Position numbers and translations under genes: made by a program
The notes under the pieces: model-generated
What the model saw: only the letters and a program-made list of their open reading frames with translations
Told to the model about the DNA's origin: nothing
Database searches by the model: none
Shown here: positions 1 to 13,448 of the stretch, piece after piece
Position numbering within the stretch: the stretch's first letter is position 1
Layout of the letters: every line of letters starts with the position of its first letter
Assembly: GCA_037367355.1 (NCBI GenBank)
Contig: CM074699.1
Location: 62,001 to 126,000 of the forward strand
DNA: 64,000 bases
DNA from: Neoscytalidium dimidiatum
Lineage: Eukaryota; Ascomycota; Dothideomycetes; Botryosphaeriales; Botryosphaeriaceae
Reading direction: 5' to 3'

Positions 1-377
1 ACAGATCAACGGCAAATACACTGACTATAGTAAAGAAGGTGTTTCGTTACCTGGCTTAAACAATTTCTTTAAAGTTTTAGATAATAAATAATGTACTAAC
101 GCTATATACTGTAGAGGAACCAGCGGTTACAAGGACGTGTAGGGAGAAGGAATAGTATAGAATAAGAATGTTGCACTTTAGGATTATTCGACGCATACGA
201 ATGAGGAGTGAGAGCGAGTTTCACCTGAGATGCCTTATATAGTATACGCTCCTGGTGACTAAGATATTTGGTGAGCTGACGAAATGATTATACAATATAC
301 AGCAACTTATGTCTATTTGCCGTTGACTTTTCCATCTTATACACTATAGCTATGACCATACCAGCTCCTTACCACTC
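1..377. other. Gene-free 3' flank of the DUF3638 pseudogene
   Basis: No reading frame worth reporting and no recognisable RNA gene or repeat is seen here. It lies immediately downstream of the stop codon of the giant minus-strand gene and probably holds its 3' untranslated region. Base composition is like the rest of the moderately RIPed zone. Confidence 0.5.
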
Positions 378-3300
378 CTAGCTGGAATTTATACCGTCTT
401 CAAACTTACTAAAATGATGCCTGATTTCTTCTTCTTCTCCTCCTCCTCCTCCTCCTCTCGCTCCTTTACTCGGATTATTATCTGTGTTAGAACCGCTCTC
501 GGGATAAGGATTACCCGTAGCTGCCGCGATACCATAGGAGCCATCTCCGTTGATTATTGAAGGAGTTATAGTGGCTGTGCCGGCAGATTCTGCTGTACTA
601 AAAACAGGCTTTTGAAAGAAGAGATGATCTGTGGTTAATGTCTTCCCTTGGCAGAAATACCCCATAGGTGTATGTGTAAAATTCTGCCCCTTGCGTCGAA
701 TGGCTAACCACTCTTGGAGAAACGTGAGCGGCTTAGCTGTGAAGCCCAAGGCTTTCGAAACTTCCTGGTTGTTTGAAAGATGTGTGGTGTCCCCGTCCTC
801 TAATTCGTCTCCCTCGTCTAACGTGTCCTAATCCTTTGAATCGATTGCTTTAGTGTCTTTGGTGAGGCTAAAGTACCTGCGCATATCTAAAAACTCCTCG
901 TACTCGAAGTACAAGCGACCTGAGAAGATTCCTAGTTCGATTATCAACTACTCAGGTGCCCTCCAATTAGCAGATATAGGCGGGATCGTGTAGAAGTTTA
1001 GATCGTTGAAGTACATCATCTTCCGTGTTATAGGTGCTGCGTACATTAGTAAGTAAGCGAACGAGTCCCTGTTTGTTTGAACAAGCGGAATCAAGTGCTC
1101 TGCTTCCTCCGGAGCGACTAAAACGGCCGTTTTGGTCTCAGCACTCTATAAAATCCAGCTTACTTCGCGTAAGAAGTTGTTATTAGGCTGGGACACCCTG
1201 ACAGTCCGCGAGAACTCTTTTGACACAAATAATCTCGACTCCTTGAACCGATCGTTGATATGATGCTTGTGACCCAGAGTAGTCTGCCCCAGCGCTACAA
1301 ACATGTGGTCAAAGGCTGCTGATGCCGCTGGCAGTCGACCGGTCTCCGCAAATCTGACAATATCCCGGTGGGTCCCGGAGAATTTTAGAGGGGTGAAGTG
1401 GACCGGCTTTTGAACTTCTCTCACGGCTTCCACTTCGTGTGTAACTTCGCGTTCCTGCTCTACTTCTTGTAGAGCCGATCTATGGACTGCATTTCCCTGA
1501 TCTTGGAAATCTTTGCGTCGGCTGTTGAGCTCCTTTATGAGAGCTGCAATCTCAGGGCAAAAAGAAGCGTTGTTTATGGCTTTCTTTGACCTTTCTCTTG
1601 GCTTGTACAGCTGTCTAAGGGTCCGATGCTCCGTCTGACGTAGCTCGTTAAGATACTTGTCGCGCTGCTCCTCGTCTACGAGAATATCGGGATTATCGAC
1701 TGCAGCCTGAGAACGGCGATAGAAATCTATACTCTGAGAGTAATATAGGGTTTGAAGTTGCTCGATGCTAATGTATGTCTGCTCTAGAAGCCAAGAGACC
1801 ATATTAAGGGAGCTTAATTCGCTTCTAACTGGTTTCTGGCAATGGTCTAATATGCTTTGATGCACTTCGGGGGTGGCGAAGAAAACAACTGATTGCGTCG
1901 TTCCGAGCTGTCGTAGTCTTATGGCAGCTATACGACTCGGTAAGTATTTTCCTTTTTTATTCTCCATCTTTGAAAGCAACTATAGAGAGAGAGGAGGTTA
2001 AGTATACCTTGAATCGTGTGATCTTTAGTCTGACTAAGACCCAGTGTTAGAGCACCTTTGGCGGTTGGGGGTATCTTAAGATCGGTGCCTCTAGTGTGTG
2101 CCTCGTCTAAGTAGACAACGCAGTCCGTTAAATCGTCTGCAAAGGGAGAGGCTAGAAGTGGAACCGACTTGTCGTTTCGATACAGTATAGATGGCTTGCT
2201 GTCTTTGTTAAAAAAAATCGCTGCTTTTGCTTCTATATCTGTACGCAGCCATGCCCTTGCGAGTGTGATGTTGTCCATCTCTAAGATCTGGGCACCAGCG
2301 TCTAGTAGCATCCTAATCCTTCTCTTTATAAGCTGGTTAAGTAGGGCCTTTTTACTGATACGGCGGCCAGACTGATCCGTAGCGAGGACGTATGTCTTAT
2401 TGCGCGGCGATAAGAGATAGGTAAGCACTTCCGCATTTGTATGAGACAAGCTAGGGAGATCTCGTTGCTGGATGGTTAATGGAAGCATGGTCCTATTGTT
2501 ATTAGTACTACTGAATCCCGTTGTAAGAGTCGTTTTGGCTGCATTCCTTAGATTGGCTGGTTGATTCACACTGAAAGAGGGTATGTCCCACCTAGATGCC
2601 TGAACCTTGGTTTTGAACTGCTTAGCATGCTTTGGAAAAACGAAATGATTTAGGTAATAATTGATGACAACAATCGTGAAGCGCAGATGCTGCCAGATCT
2701 CGCGTAGCTGTACTTTATCGTTAAGATTGATGACATTCCAATCACGTAAAGAGTCCGGCATTTTATTAGCGTTCTGTGTCCAGCGGTCGTATTCACTGGA
2801 TGGGTCATCTGATTTTACCATATGTTGTAAGCTTTCCCGCAGCTGGAGAATGGAAAGACCGCCGAAATAGAAAGACAGACATGTGAACAGGATGGCAACG
2901 TCGGGATGTCCCCACTTAGCTTGGTCGGACGGAACGCCCTTAGTATAGTATGGAACCGCCATCGGATCTCGATGAGGATGTAAGCCGTATTGGACATTCC
3001 AACGCTTCTTGAGTGTTAGGAGCAGGATACAATGGACCAGTAGACCTCTTAGTAGATAGAGGTTCTGCTTTGCGACCCGATTATCTGCGAACATGGCTTC
3101 AATCCGTGTAACCGTACTTGGTTTGACTTGTGTAATAGTGATAAATTGTCGTATAGCTTGGCCGTCTGAAGGAGTGCAGTCCTGAGCTGGAAGTATCGAA
3201 GTCTGCCCTCCTACGATGTCGTCGACTATTCGAGCTATAAGAGAGTCTTCTACGTCTCTGCGTAAGAAGAATATGAAAGGGAACCTGCTAGTTTCTTTTC

Positions 3301-6300
3301 TTGTGACCTCTATGCTACACGGAAACTTATGCTGTAGGTTCTAGAGATGAGTCTCTAGCAGGCCGAATAACGCTTCGGTAATTTCCCAGCGTTGAGGATG
3401 TCCGTCAACGGTGGCTTGTTGTCCAGATGGATATATGAGCTGTGTACGAATAGTAAGGGTGAAGTCACATTTATTAAGTATGTCTCGGCACACTTTACGC
3501 ATCTAGGCCTGGACTTTTACCATTGGAGTTGCTTCTGCAAGCCGCTTGTCGGAGAGCCGTTGAATGCCACTGAGCGTGAAGGACATGATGTGCTCGGGAA
3601 GAGAAACTAAGATCCCCGCTTCTAATATTGTCTCTTTGTGGATGTCCTAGAAAGTCTTGGTGATCTCTTTGGAAGTCGAAGTTTTCCGTGAAAATGGTAC
3701 GTGTCTCACTTCTCTGCCTAAAAGACCGCCTAAGCGTGATTGCAATACCTGTGTAGTTTGCGAGAGTAAGGCTTTTGGTAAAACAACCCTAACCAGCCTC
3801 TTCCTATCGGCAAGAATTGCTGCGGCTATAGGAATGATATATGATGTCTTGCCCCGCCCTATGTTTATCTGGAGAATAGAGTTCGATCTAGATATAGGTG
3901 ATATAGTAGCGAGAGCAACATCTACTTGATCGGGTCGGATGAGGATGTTAGCATCGATTTCTAGGAGAAGCTAATCTGGCCGAGTAGATGGTAACTAATT
4001 CTCGTGCCCGGAACTCCTCGCTTCGTTATGAAACTGCTGGTGATACCCTTTTATGCTGGCATCTTGGAGTCGAATCAAACGCTGCAGCTTGGTGATGGAA
4101 ACAGTATAATCTAGAATTGACTCCTTCACGTTAGCTCCGAATACCGCGGAAGAGGTTGATCGCAGCTGTTCTAAAAGAGTCACCGGCGTGATATACGGCC
4201 ACATACCGCCTATTTTGAGCCATCGTGTCCGAGGATCGTTTCGTTTAAACGTAAGGTATATTTGGTTAAATTCTTGTCTCAGCTGCCGATGCACTTCCAA
4301 AACAACTTTTGTGAATTGACGTGGCTCTTTGACGTCCTTGATACGCTCTCCCTTGTCGGGCCAAAGGTCGCGAGATTCGAGTGCAGAAATGCTCTGCTGT
4401 AGATCTTGTGTATATTTCTTTCTGATGTTTGATTTAGAGTCCACTATCTTTCTAATAATTTCTTGGAGCTCCTTAACCTCCGGAGTAATGTATGGCACTG
4501 GTGTGTGCCTTTGATTTTGGTGTATTGTGGTGGATATCTCCTCTTTCCTAATTGTTGAGGCCGATGAACAAGTACTCGTGGACTTTTGCAATAAATCTGT
4601 TATAAGAGTTGGGATCTCGCCGCCTCTGCATCTAGTAAAAAGCACTTCCTTATCTGCTAAGAGGACTTTAGGACACGAGGTCCATACCCTAGTGTCTTGA
4701 TGATCCCTTAGAACTTGTTGGACCTGCTCGAGGTATGTAGACAGCTCGATGTTTTGGAATAGTCGTAACCATTCTGCTTTAATGACTGTGAGAGCTCGTT
4801 GCATGTCAACGAGTAATGGTTCTGGTAATCCATCCACAGATGGCTCTGAGTAGGGCCACTGCTTTAATAAGATTTTGGAGACTTCCTTGTAATCGTCGTC
4901 TGCCTTCTTGATGTGCGCCAACTCCGAGGCCGCCAATTCCCTTCGTCGCTTGGGGCTAACGTTGAATTCGGCGCGCTTATCTCTAGGATATAGAATCTTG
5001 AAAGGGCTGATTAACTGTATTAGATGGTCCGAAGTTGGATTGTGGTTCAATCGGAAATGGGAATACGAAGGCTACGACGGAGGCTCGAGTGCTTTCAAAC
5101 GTTCCAACAGAGCAAATGCAATCAGTGCCCTGATAAAGCCTATATTAATATCATCGCGATATGACAGGATGGAAAAGAAAAAGCTTAGGCGGTAGAGATC
5201 GTCCCGAGTGGAAGCACGGCAGAAGTCGACCAAAGAACCCTACTTACGGGAGAAATCGAGATCTAGGCAATCGCTTAGTAAGAACTTATCGAATGTTGAG
5301 CTATGCCCTTGAATAATTGTCTATTCTTGTAACAAATTGCCCAAATCGGGCATCTTTGGAAGACTCGAGGGCCATTTGCGTATGATCGACACACTCTCGT
5401 AGACATTCGAGCGAGCTTGAGTTGACTTGGTGCGGTCCCGGGAGTTATATGAGCGGTCGAGGGCTACTGGAATAACACCTACGGAGCTACTTGGACGTTC
5501 GAGAACGCTTCTTCGAAAGGCACTGCGGTGGAGAAGATGAGAGTCGACTCCTCGGAGCTTAGGGTGTTTGTCGGCTCCAGGAGAAAAGAGCGATAAGTCA
5601 GACGTCTTCCGATAGATAGCCTCGATAAGCGGTAAGAACTCGTCCCGTTGTACGCAAGTCGTTAAGTTTGGGTTCTAAGAGACTTTCTGCATATTTTTGA
5701 GCCCTTGCGGATAGTACTCTCGCTTAGGCACCAGTTCTGAGATACTCGAGAGGCAATTCAACGCTCCTGAATTGAGAGGTGACCAGGGCTGGAAGAGGCC
5801 AGATTGTAGGCAATGTAAAGCTTCCTCGGTGCCTGTGCGCCCTGTAAGCGGATCTGGTACAACGGATGACGTGTAGGTATGGAATTGAGCTTTTAAGTAT
5901 AGTACCTACGGTTTAGGTGGACAGTCTAGACGTCTAAGCACATCGTTGATGGTGAATCTAGCGTACTCTCCGTTTGGGTGTGCTTGTACCGAGATATGAA
6001 AACGGTTGCGATTGTAGAACAGCGGACCCATGGCGATAATAATGCTCCGATGATTTGTGTTTCTTGGGTTACGTAGCACAAGCTTGCTGTTGAGTCCATA
6101 CCATGTCCCAGCGTCTTGATTTGGGTCAATTTCAGCTCCTAGTTCTCTGCACTGTAAGTGGTTGGAGATGTTCACGAAGAATGTTAAATTGAGCCGTCGT
6201 AGTTCCATAGACAATGGGTGCTTTAATGGTTGATAGACTGTAAGATACCGGCGCGCTTCGAAATAGTCGAAAATTCTTGTAACTTGGTTAAATAAAGGGC

Positions 6301-9300
6301 TGTGAGGATCTATAAGACGGCTGTTTCGTCGATGCGTAACACGAGTGTTGATATCGAGGAGCCAATTACTTTTTCTTGGCGGCCAGACCTATTTGCATGA
6401 GATAGGGCGTATCTCAAGGATTCCAGTGTCTAAATCCAGCTAGTGAATGCAGTTGTCTACTAGCGAAGCAGGTAAGTCGCAAATTGGAAAGTTGGGGTTC
6501 TGGCTGGAAAATACGGTTCTGGGAATGAGCTGAAGGACAGAGTTTCCTACGTAAGCTCTTATAATTAATTCCCCCCCCTGAAAGCCGACGTGAACTTGAT
6601 GCCCGTTCTTAATCACGGCAAGAATATAGGTCATGCCGTGAAGGCTAGAGGGATACGCTAAAAGACTTTGTTGGCCGAAAAGGTCGTTTAGGACGACGGA
6701 TTCTCGATGCTCGGAGGGTAGTCGTCCTAACGGTTTCCTGTCAATGAGAAGGTTACCCTCGAGAAAGTTGTAATGGACCGTTTGCTGCTTATGTCGGCCT
6801 GTACCTCTAACGGTCAGACTGATCTAGGAGTGATATGGTTCCTCGAGGAACGTAGGAGCGGAATAAGACCTGGAATGATCTTCTTGTAGACACTAGATAT
6901 TATCGACAGCCGCTGTTAGGCCTTTTGGCGTCTCTCGGATGGATCGTTTAAGGAGAAGTCGTATACGATATACTATCTTCAGGTCTCTGATAAGAGCATA
7001 ACGCATAACGGTAGGCAAGTCGGTTGGTTTACTGGTTATGTTATCCTGCAGAGTGATGGAGCATTCGATAAACCGCTGGAGAGATTCTGCGGACAAACTC
7101 TCGGTTATGCCAGCTTGTGCACTCTTAGAACTTGGAAGGAAGGTCCGCCGGCATAAAAGCGCCGCCTAAAGAGCGTATTTGGAGCACCGACGGGATGTAT
7201 TAGTATTAGTCGCTTTGTAAATCTCCGCTCGAAGTTGAACAGTCTATCGGTAGGTAATATCGCGAGCTGTCTTAAGAAGCTCTATGGCATCGCCTCTTTG
7301 GCTATAAGGAGCTAAATTAATCAACCGTAGAGTTAAGGTGATGAGTATCTCCATGCTGTTAGCCTTATGCCAGTTTGCGGATATCGTTCTAATGCGGGCT
7401 TGTATTTGCTTAGCCAGCTTCTGGCAGAATAGGCTATTCTTGAAGATGCTGTGGATCTTGCGTAGAGGATCGTTCTCGCGAGCAGGGCCAGCGTGAGTAG
7501 AGAGATGAGTAAGGGCAATTGTTGTCGCTTCTGTGCTAAAGTTTAGGTTGGAAGACCCTAATTCGGCGATGATAGTTGGCTAACGGCGGTACTTGCCAGC
7601 AAAGAGATTCTGGAACGCTATAAACTCGTGCGCATTGACACCCTTAGGGCACTTGGTCTGGCTGGAGATTATTTCGTTCGAGGTAGGACCATCGGTATCG
7701 ACTGAGAATGACGGTGACCGTAGTAACGGAGTAAATGGAGAAGCTTTAGGAATCGAGACCTGGCAGTGATGGGCGTATGAGGGCTTTTGATGCTGACGGC
7801 CTGGCCAGGCTGATGTAGCTAGATCGAAGTATGCCAGTTTTAGTCCGTTTGGTAGGCAAATGTACTCGAACTCAGTGGGAAATCTCACACCACGATAGTG
7901 GGTATCGAGGAAAGATTTGGTGGTCGAACCTAGAGAAATCCCAGTCGGAATTGTTCTCGCGAAGCGCTTGAGTGGCTCGTACTCGTGAAGCCGCAGACGA
8001 GGCTTATGGGGATCGGGTGTTTTCGGCGTTGCTAGGGTTCCCAGTATTTTCCAAGTAGCGTTGCGGTAGGCAGCGAAAGCCGAGGGACAGCTAAGTTTAA
8101 AAACAGCAGCCTTGGCATGAGCAGGGTTGGAGGGAAGTAGGTGTTCGAAGATGGAAATGCTTATTCGCCGAGCGCGACGCCGTAAGTAACACTTAGTGCA
8201 TTTTCTGTCGTTATGCACTACCCGGAACCCCAAGTCGTCTTAAATGTATAGGTATGTCGATTTAGCAATCTGCTTCTCCAGCTGCTTATATTGGGCACTG
8301 AGCTCCTTCCACTCGTCTATCTTGTCAGCTCGTGACTTTCTGGCAGCATCTTCGATTTGCTGATGAATTTTTTGGAGGAGTATGTTGCAGTTAGATTTAT
8401 CGAAATAACGTTTAGCAAAGTATCTATTGCTAGGATCGTCGAAGATAGTCCTTGTGGAGAAACCACTTTTCGATTGCCGTTCTCTGAGGTATTTTTGGAC
8501 CTTTTGCAATCGGCATATGTCTGTGAAGCGAGGCACCTGTAGTACGTCTAAAGACTCGGGATGTATGCCGGGACTGAACGCGAATAGCAGGGGAAATAGA
8601 TAAGTTGCTCGCTGATTAAGCTACATCTATAGGTCTATGATATTGAGGATTATGATGCTTTTCTGTTCAGGGTTCGATTGGTACGCAGGAGCCGCTTGGG
8701 TTATGTACTCGTCAATCTTATTATATAGTATAAGGCAGGTGGTTTTATCCGGACTTGAATCGAGCACCTAATTGAGACGTCCATTCTTAATGTTATACTC
8801 AGTCTTGGATAATAAAAAGTAGCGGTCGGCGAACGCTTTCAGGTTTTTATTTACCGCTGATACATCGAAATTGTTGGGAGGTTCTCCGGGCCCTTCTCTT
8901 TTAGAAGCATACTAAAGCACGGAATCTAAGTAGAGACCACTATTAGGAAGCTGAAGAGACAGGTGAGCCGAATCAGCTCGACGTGGGAGGGAGCGGATAG
9001 GCCTTTAAATCGAGTTCTTCAAGGCCATCCAAGCAGCTTCGATTCGATCATTAGCTTTCCGCAAGATATTATCGAAGAATGATCTAAACGAATCAAACAT
9101 AGCGTCTAAGTAAGGGCGCGCCTCGGGGGAAGATTTGGTTCTGCTAATCTCAAGCTTAGAGAGGCGGCGCGCAAGCTTGGCCTTAAGAGTGCGTAACTAC
9201 ACGGGATCGAGATACTCGATGGCATCCTAAAGTAGTTGCGAGAGGAAAAGACATATCATGATCTTGTAGTAAAACCGCCCGATCTCGGCACCATAGATGG

Positions 9301-10178
9301 TGGCTAAATGCCTCGCGATGCCGACACGGAGAATTAGCCAGTAGGGAAGCCGTCTCCAGGGGTGCTCTGCGCCATCAGCCCAGCAAACGTCATCACGCAC
9401 GCGCTTGCGGAGGAGTGGTGGGTGTATACAGTGGCCGTGCACTTCGAGTAAGGTCATCAGTAGCTGAGTAATCATAGCGGGATCTATAGTGTCGCGTGTT
9501 TTAGGTGTATACGTCCCAGCTTTTACTATACGCGCTACGAAGCGCTGGATCGGCTCAGTACTACATTGCTCAAGGAAACCAGCGAGACTGTCCTAGAACG
9601 ATTCGTCGATGAAGGTAGTATATGGCAGAGCGATGGCATTTCCTAGGAAGTCCCACTGCAATGCGTTCTCCGTAGCGAGTACGTCCTCGGATCGTAGCGA
9701 AGCTTCGAAGACTTCAAATACAATCTCGTGACAGTGGACTCTAGAACCAGACATAATAAGTATGGTTATAGTAGGGATTTATCTAGTTTTGTGTGACCTA
9801 CCTGCCGTGGCGCCTAATAAGAAGACCTGAATTTTAATCGGCGATATGTAGAACCAGCAAGCTGTCTTACTCAAGAGAACGAAACTCTTGCAACAAAGAG
9901 CGCTTATCAAGCTTTCCACCACAGTTGAGAGCTTTAGTCGTGAGAAGGATGCGACGGAGACTATCCCATTAATAGTACAGTGTGTTTTGCGAAGCATCAC
10001 GTAGGCTGTAACAGGCCTTAAGCAAGCGATCGGTAAAGTTTACCTCAATTACAGCGAGGTTGTCATCGCGGCTGCCAGGTAAGCGTTCTGGAAGTACGAC
10101 ATAGTGGAAAATTGCCTTGATAAGGCATCCTATAACTTCGTTATTACTCATGGCGATAAATCGTACAGCACTTTTCAT
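378..10178 (-). pseudogene. Giant DUF3638/DUF3645-family protein, RIP-interrupted
   Basis: This is a complete but broken copy of the very large (about 3,000 residue) fungal DUF3638/DUF3645 family, often annotated as a putative ubiquitinyl hydrolase; the biochemical role is not firmly known. Reading minus: N-terminal FHYVVLPERLP motif near 10120; HPWRRLPYWLILRVG near 9330; the DPLTGRTGTEEALHC motif near 5840; LLLEIDANILIRPDQVDVA near 3940; a P-loop-like GRGKTSYI segment near 3830; YLDEAHTRGTDLKIP near 2100; and the C-terminal FLQEWLAIRRKGQNFTHTP near 700. An intron at 1928-2007 still has GT and AG and splices in frame (GLSQTKDHTIQ joined to AAIRLRQLG). A second likely intron of about 57 bp lies near 9740-9800. 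Dozens of in-frame stops, mostly TAG, interrupt it; many sit where the family has Trp (948-950, 3971-3973, 5072-5074, 5240-5242, 5321-5323, 5675-5677). No frameshift was noticed over most of its length. The start may be 10178 or the ATG at 10151. The C-terminus has a Gly/Glu run from a GGA/GAA-rich microsatellite. Confidence 0.92.
1928..2007 (-). other. Preserved intron in the DUF3638 pseudogene
   Basis: On the minus strand the intron begins GTATAC at 2007 and ends TATAG at 1928. Removing its 80 bases joins two frames that differ by one and restores the family consensus across the junction. The splice signals therefore survived the mutations that broke the exons. Confidence 0.8.
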
Positions 10179-11704
10179 AAGTGAAATTTAAAGATAATAT
10201 CACAATGTAAGAGAGAAAAGTTTAACTAAGGGGGAGATGGTAGAGTAGTAAATAAAGACGTAAATGTCCCAGCCTGCTATATGTATTAGATTAAGCAAGA
10301 GCATCGAAGGAATATATACCAGACCTGGAATATAGGGTTTGCCACAATATACCACCTGCCGAGTATTGTAAGGTATCGTACCGCTGGTACATGCCGTCAG
10401 GCTAAGGCCGGCAGGGGCTGGCAAGGGGCGCTACACCAGGCTGGAACTATATACTTGCACTGAAATAGCTACGATGTCCCTATGTCAGTCCGGATGAATA
10501 TTAAGCAACAAGGCCTATCACCCGATGTACACTCTAGAGCAGCCTTCTCCCCACCCCAACACCTATACGCCCATGAATCACGAGTTACTTGATTTAATTT
10601 TTACAGCTTAGGGATATATATTGAGTTTAATTGCTATTATAATACACTATTCTAACGCTTAAGAGCTTGGCGGAAGGTCTTGCACTACAAGCAAAATTTT
10701 AATATTCTTATAATGTCGTAGCACGTCGCTAGCTGAACGTGCACAAGTTGAATAACAATCTTAATTTATGTTTTTTAAAGATATGAAGTACGTAATGATG
10801 CTTATGACGCCATCACATCCGGTTCTCTAAATGTCATATCGTAGGTTATAGTACTTAACATCCGTATAGATGTATCCGTAATAGGGCCTAGGTTGCTAAA
10901 TGGCTGATCCACTCTAATATTATATTAAGTTGGTTATAGTTACATTCAACTTCCCTGAGCCCCACGGTACTGCTTACGGTAAGAAATGCTCCACTAAGAC
11001 TCGTAGACTTGTCGGAGGAGGCAAATGGTAAAGATTTCCTTTTTAAAGTACCTTCGTTCTTATACTGGAAGCTTTTCTAGAAAAGAGTCATATTAGCGTA
11101 GACAAGCCCGAGGTCAGACAAAAAGGTATGGGGGAAGAAAGGCGTGGAAACCCGGCAACTTGAAAATTGGAAGTGGTACCTAACTATATCCTGCAGAGTG
11201 GGAAACTTAATAACAGAGACAATAAAGACGACAGAGATAATACTGTTGAATAAGACAGAATTTATAACTTATAGTTTTCTTCTTTCCCTTCTTTATATTT
11301 CGTTTTTTCTTTATTCCGTTACCTTGTTTCGTTAATTGATTTTACTTTCTTCTCTTTACTGCGCTATATGCATATTTATATAGCATGATATGCGGTTCTC
11401 GTAAGAAATAGATGCTCGAGGTATTTGGTATTCGATTTAGTATTTTTAAGAGAGAATAGGACTGAGACTAGCATATCTTGTCTTAGTTAATGGAGATTGT
11501 TATGATACGTGAGAACGACAGTGAGATATAAGCAAGACGAGGTACGAGAAATATTCTTATTACTGGGCCCCTTTCTAAGGAGGGAAAATGATAGAAGATA
11601 GGGGACGAAATTACTAAACCATAAGAACCCTGTCTAGTACAACTTGCGCAAAAGTAATTTAACACTTAAATGTCTCCGAAAGCTATCTCCCTCCCCTAAT
11701 AGGC
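10179..11704. other. Intergenic region between two minus-strand pseudogenes
   Basis: About 1.5 kb upstream of the DUF3638 gene. Only short, unconvincing frames of 60-75 codons are present on both strands. No RNA gene, repeat or transposon hallmark was recognised. It should contain the promoter of the DUF3638 gene, but no specific element could be assigned. Confidence 0.4.
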
Positions 11705-13448
11705 TTATTTTCCTCGTGATGAGTTCTCTTGCACTAAAAAATCTTGCGGTTCTTGATGGGTCGACCCGTCACGACTAAATTCTTTCCGAAATGGATCTCG
11801 AGACCTGGCACTGCGAGCTCGGCTCGGTAGAGGCTTGCGGATGGGGGGTATAGAAGTGGCTCTGTACTCTTGAGAAGCTTTCGCAACCTGGCGTTTTGTA
11901 ACCACGGTGCCACGAGTAATCGGATACGACTTATCGTCTTCTATAATGCAGATACGTGGGAAGACCATAAGAATAGGTTCGTCTTCCTTTTTTCTAGAGG
12001 TTGGTATGCGCTTACTCTCTGGTTGACCCGGCTCGGGAGATTGCAGCTGAATTGCGTTCTATTCGAAGTCCTTGAACTGCACGAGTTTAAAACTCGGTTC
12101 GAGCCGTTCTTGAAGCCGCTGAACTGACATCTAAGCATCCTGCGCAACGCTGATTAACATTTGAAGTTCTTCTGAAAACCTGGTGATGTCCTCCGGTGGG
12201 AGAAGATTTCGGATATAAGGCCTAATCCCCTGTACTATATTTGATATTCTCCTATAAGTAGTAGACCTTTGCTCTTTAGGAAACATGTTTAGTAGAAGCG
12301 CACGAGCAAAAGACTCTCTTCGATTATTCAGTGCCGCCTGACGAAGAAGCAGGTCGCGCAAGCCGCTCTCGTTTTCCAAGACATACGTTGGTTGAAAAAT
12401 ATGTTTGTCGACAAGTCTGGCTAAAATCGCGAGGATGATCGTTACGCGCATGGATTTTGCGGTCGTAGTATTTGACGCCGGAAGCGGGATTTGGTGCTGA
12501 AAGTCGGTCGGGACTCTGAGCGGCACCTAAGTATCAGACGTCTTGTTTAGTGAGTTAGCCAAGCACTTTATCCAACTATCCTGGTTAAACGTACTTGTAA
12601 TATCTCCTCGGAGAGATCTCTGTTAAAGTAAGATTCGACTAATCGGCTTGTAGTAGCCTAAATCGCTTCTATACGGCCGGCACTATTTTCTACTTTAACA
12701 GCTCAAACTTCGTAAAAATATCGGGAATAACTAACGGTTTCTCCTAGTTATCTTCTACCAGCGACACTCCTAGTCCTTCGAGTTCGTTTAAGCTGTTGCG
12801 TGTGGTGTGAAGTTCCTGCTCTAAGTTCGAAGCTCTTTCCTTAAAATTTCTGAGCGATTGCTTTGCCTCAGATGCGTCGACTTGTGCCTGCTTTAAATTA
12901 TCGTCCAGTGCTGATTTTTCTGTTGCCGTCCTCTGAAGCTCTTCTTCTAACTCTCGTACCCTCTTGCTAATATTGGACAAGTTCTCCTTCTTAGATATCT
13001 ATCTCTCCTTTACTTGTCGGCCTTTTTCCTTTAAATTGTCTTCGCTCTCTTTGAGTCGCATAATATCCTGTTGTTGAACCTTGATCGATTCTTCCAGAAT
13101 ATCGATTTTAGCATTTAGGTCGCACTTCTCCGCCTTAAACCGGTCGTACTCCTTTTCGTAGGCTCTGACGAACTGACGGCTTGTGTTTTTATTTTCCTTC
13201 TCCAACTCTTGAATCCTGCTATAGAGGGTTTTAATCTCCCCGTCTTTTGCCCGCATAACGCCTTTAAGACGCGGAATTTTATCTATTAGTTCGATAATGC
13301 TCTGGTATCCTTTGCTCGAAGCTAAGTCGCCCACTGTAGCGGTAAATTGCTGCGCTAATCCAGTAGAATCGGGAAAGTAAAGGAGGTTTTTTTTGCGGAT
13401 AGCGCTTTCCGGAGATGAGACTGACGAAGAATCTGGATTGAATGACAT
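11705..13448 (-). pseudogene. Coiled-coil protein with conserved C-terminal domain, RIP-interrupted
   Basis: This looks like a conserved hypothetical protein of filamentous ascomycetes. The N-terminal part (13448 to about 12744) is strongly coiled coil, rich in Glu, Lys and Leu heptads, and is broken by one TAG near 12996. The C-terminal part uses another frame (from about 12600 down to 11705), so an intron or a frameshift lies near 12600-12740. Its conserved stretches are FQHQIPLPASNTTTAKSMRV, NKHIFQPTYVLE-like DKHIFQPTYVLE, then MVFPRICIIEDDKSYPITRG. TAG codons interrupt it before VPLRVPTDF, after SVAQDA and after FKDFE; in relatives the last two positions are Trp (consensus recalled, not searched). 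The basic, Arg/Ser-rich tail ends at 11705. Function unknown. It lies tail-to-head with the DUF3638 gene on the same strand. Confidence 0.7.
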
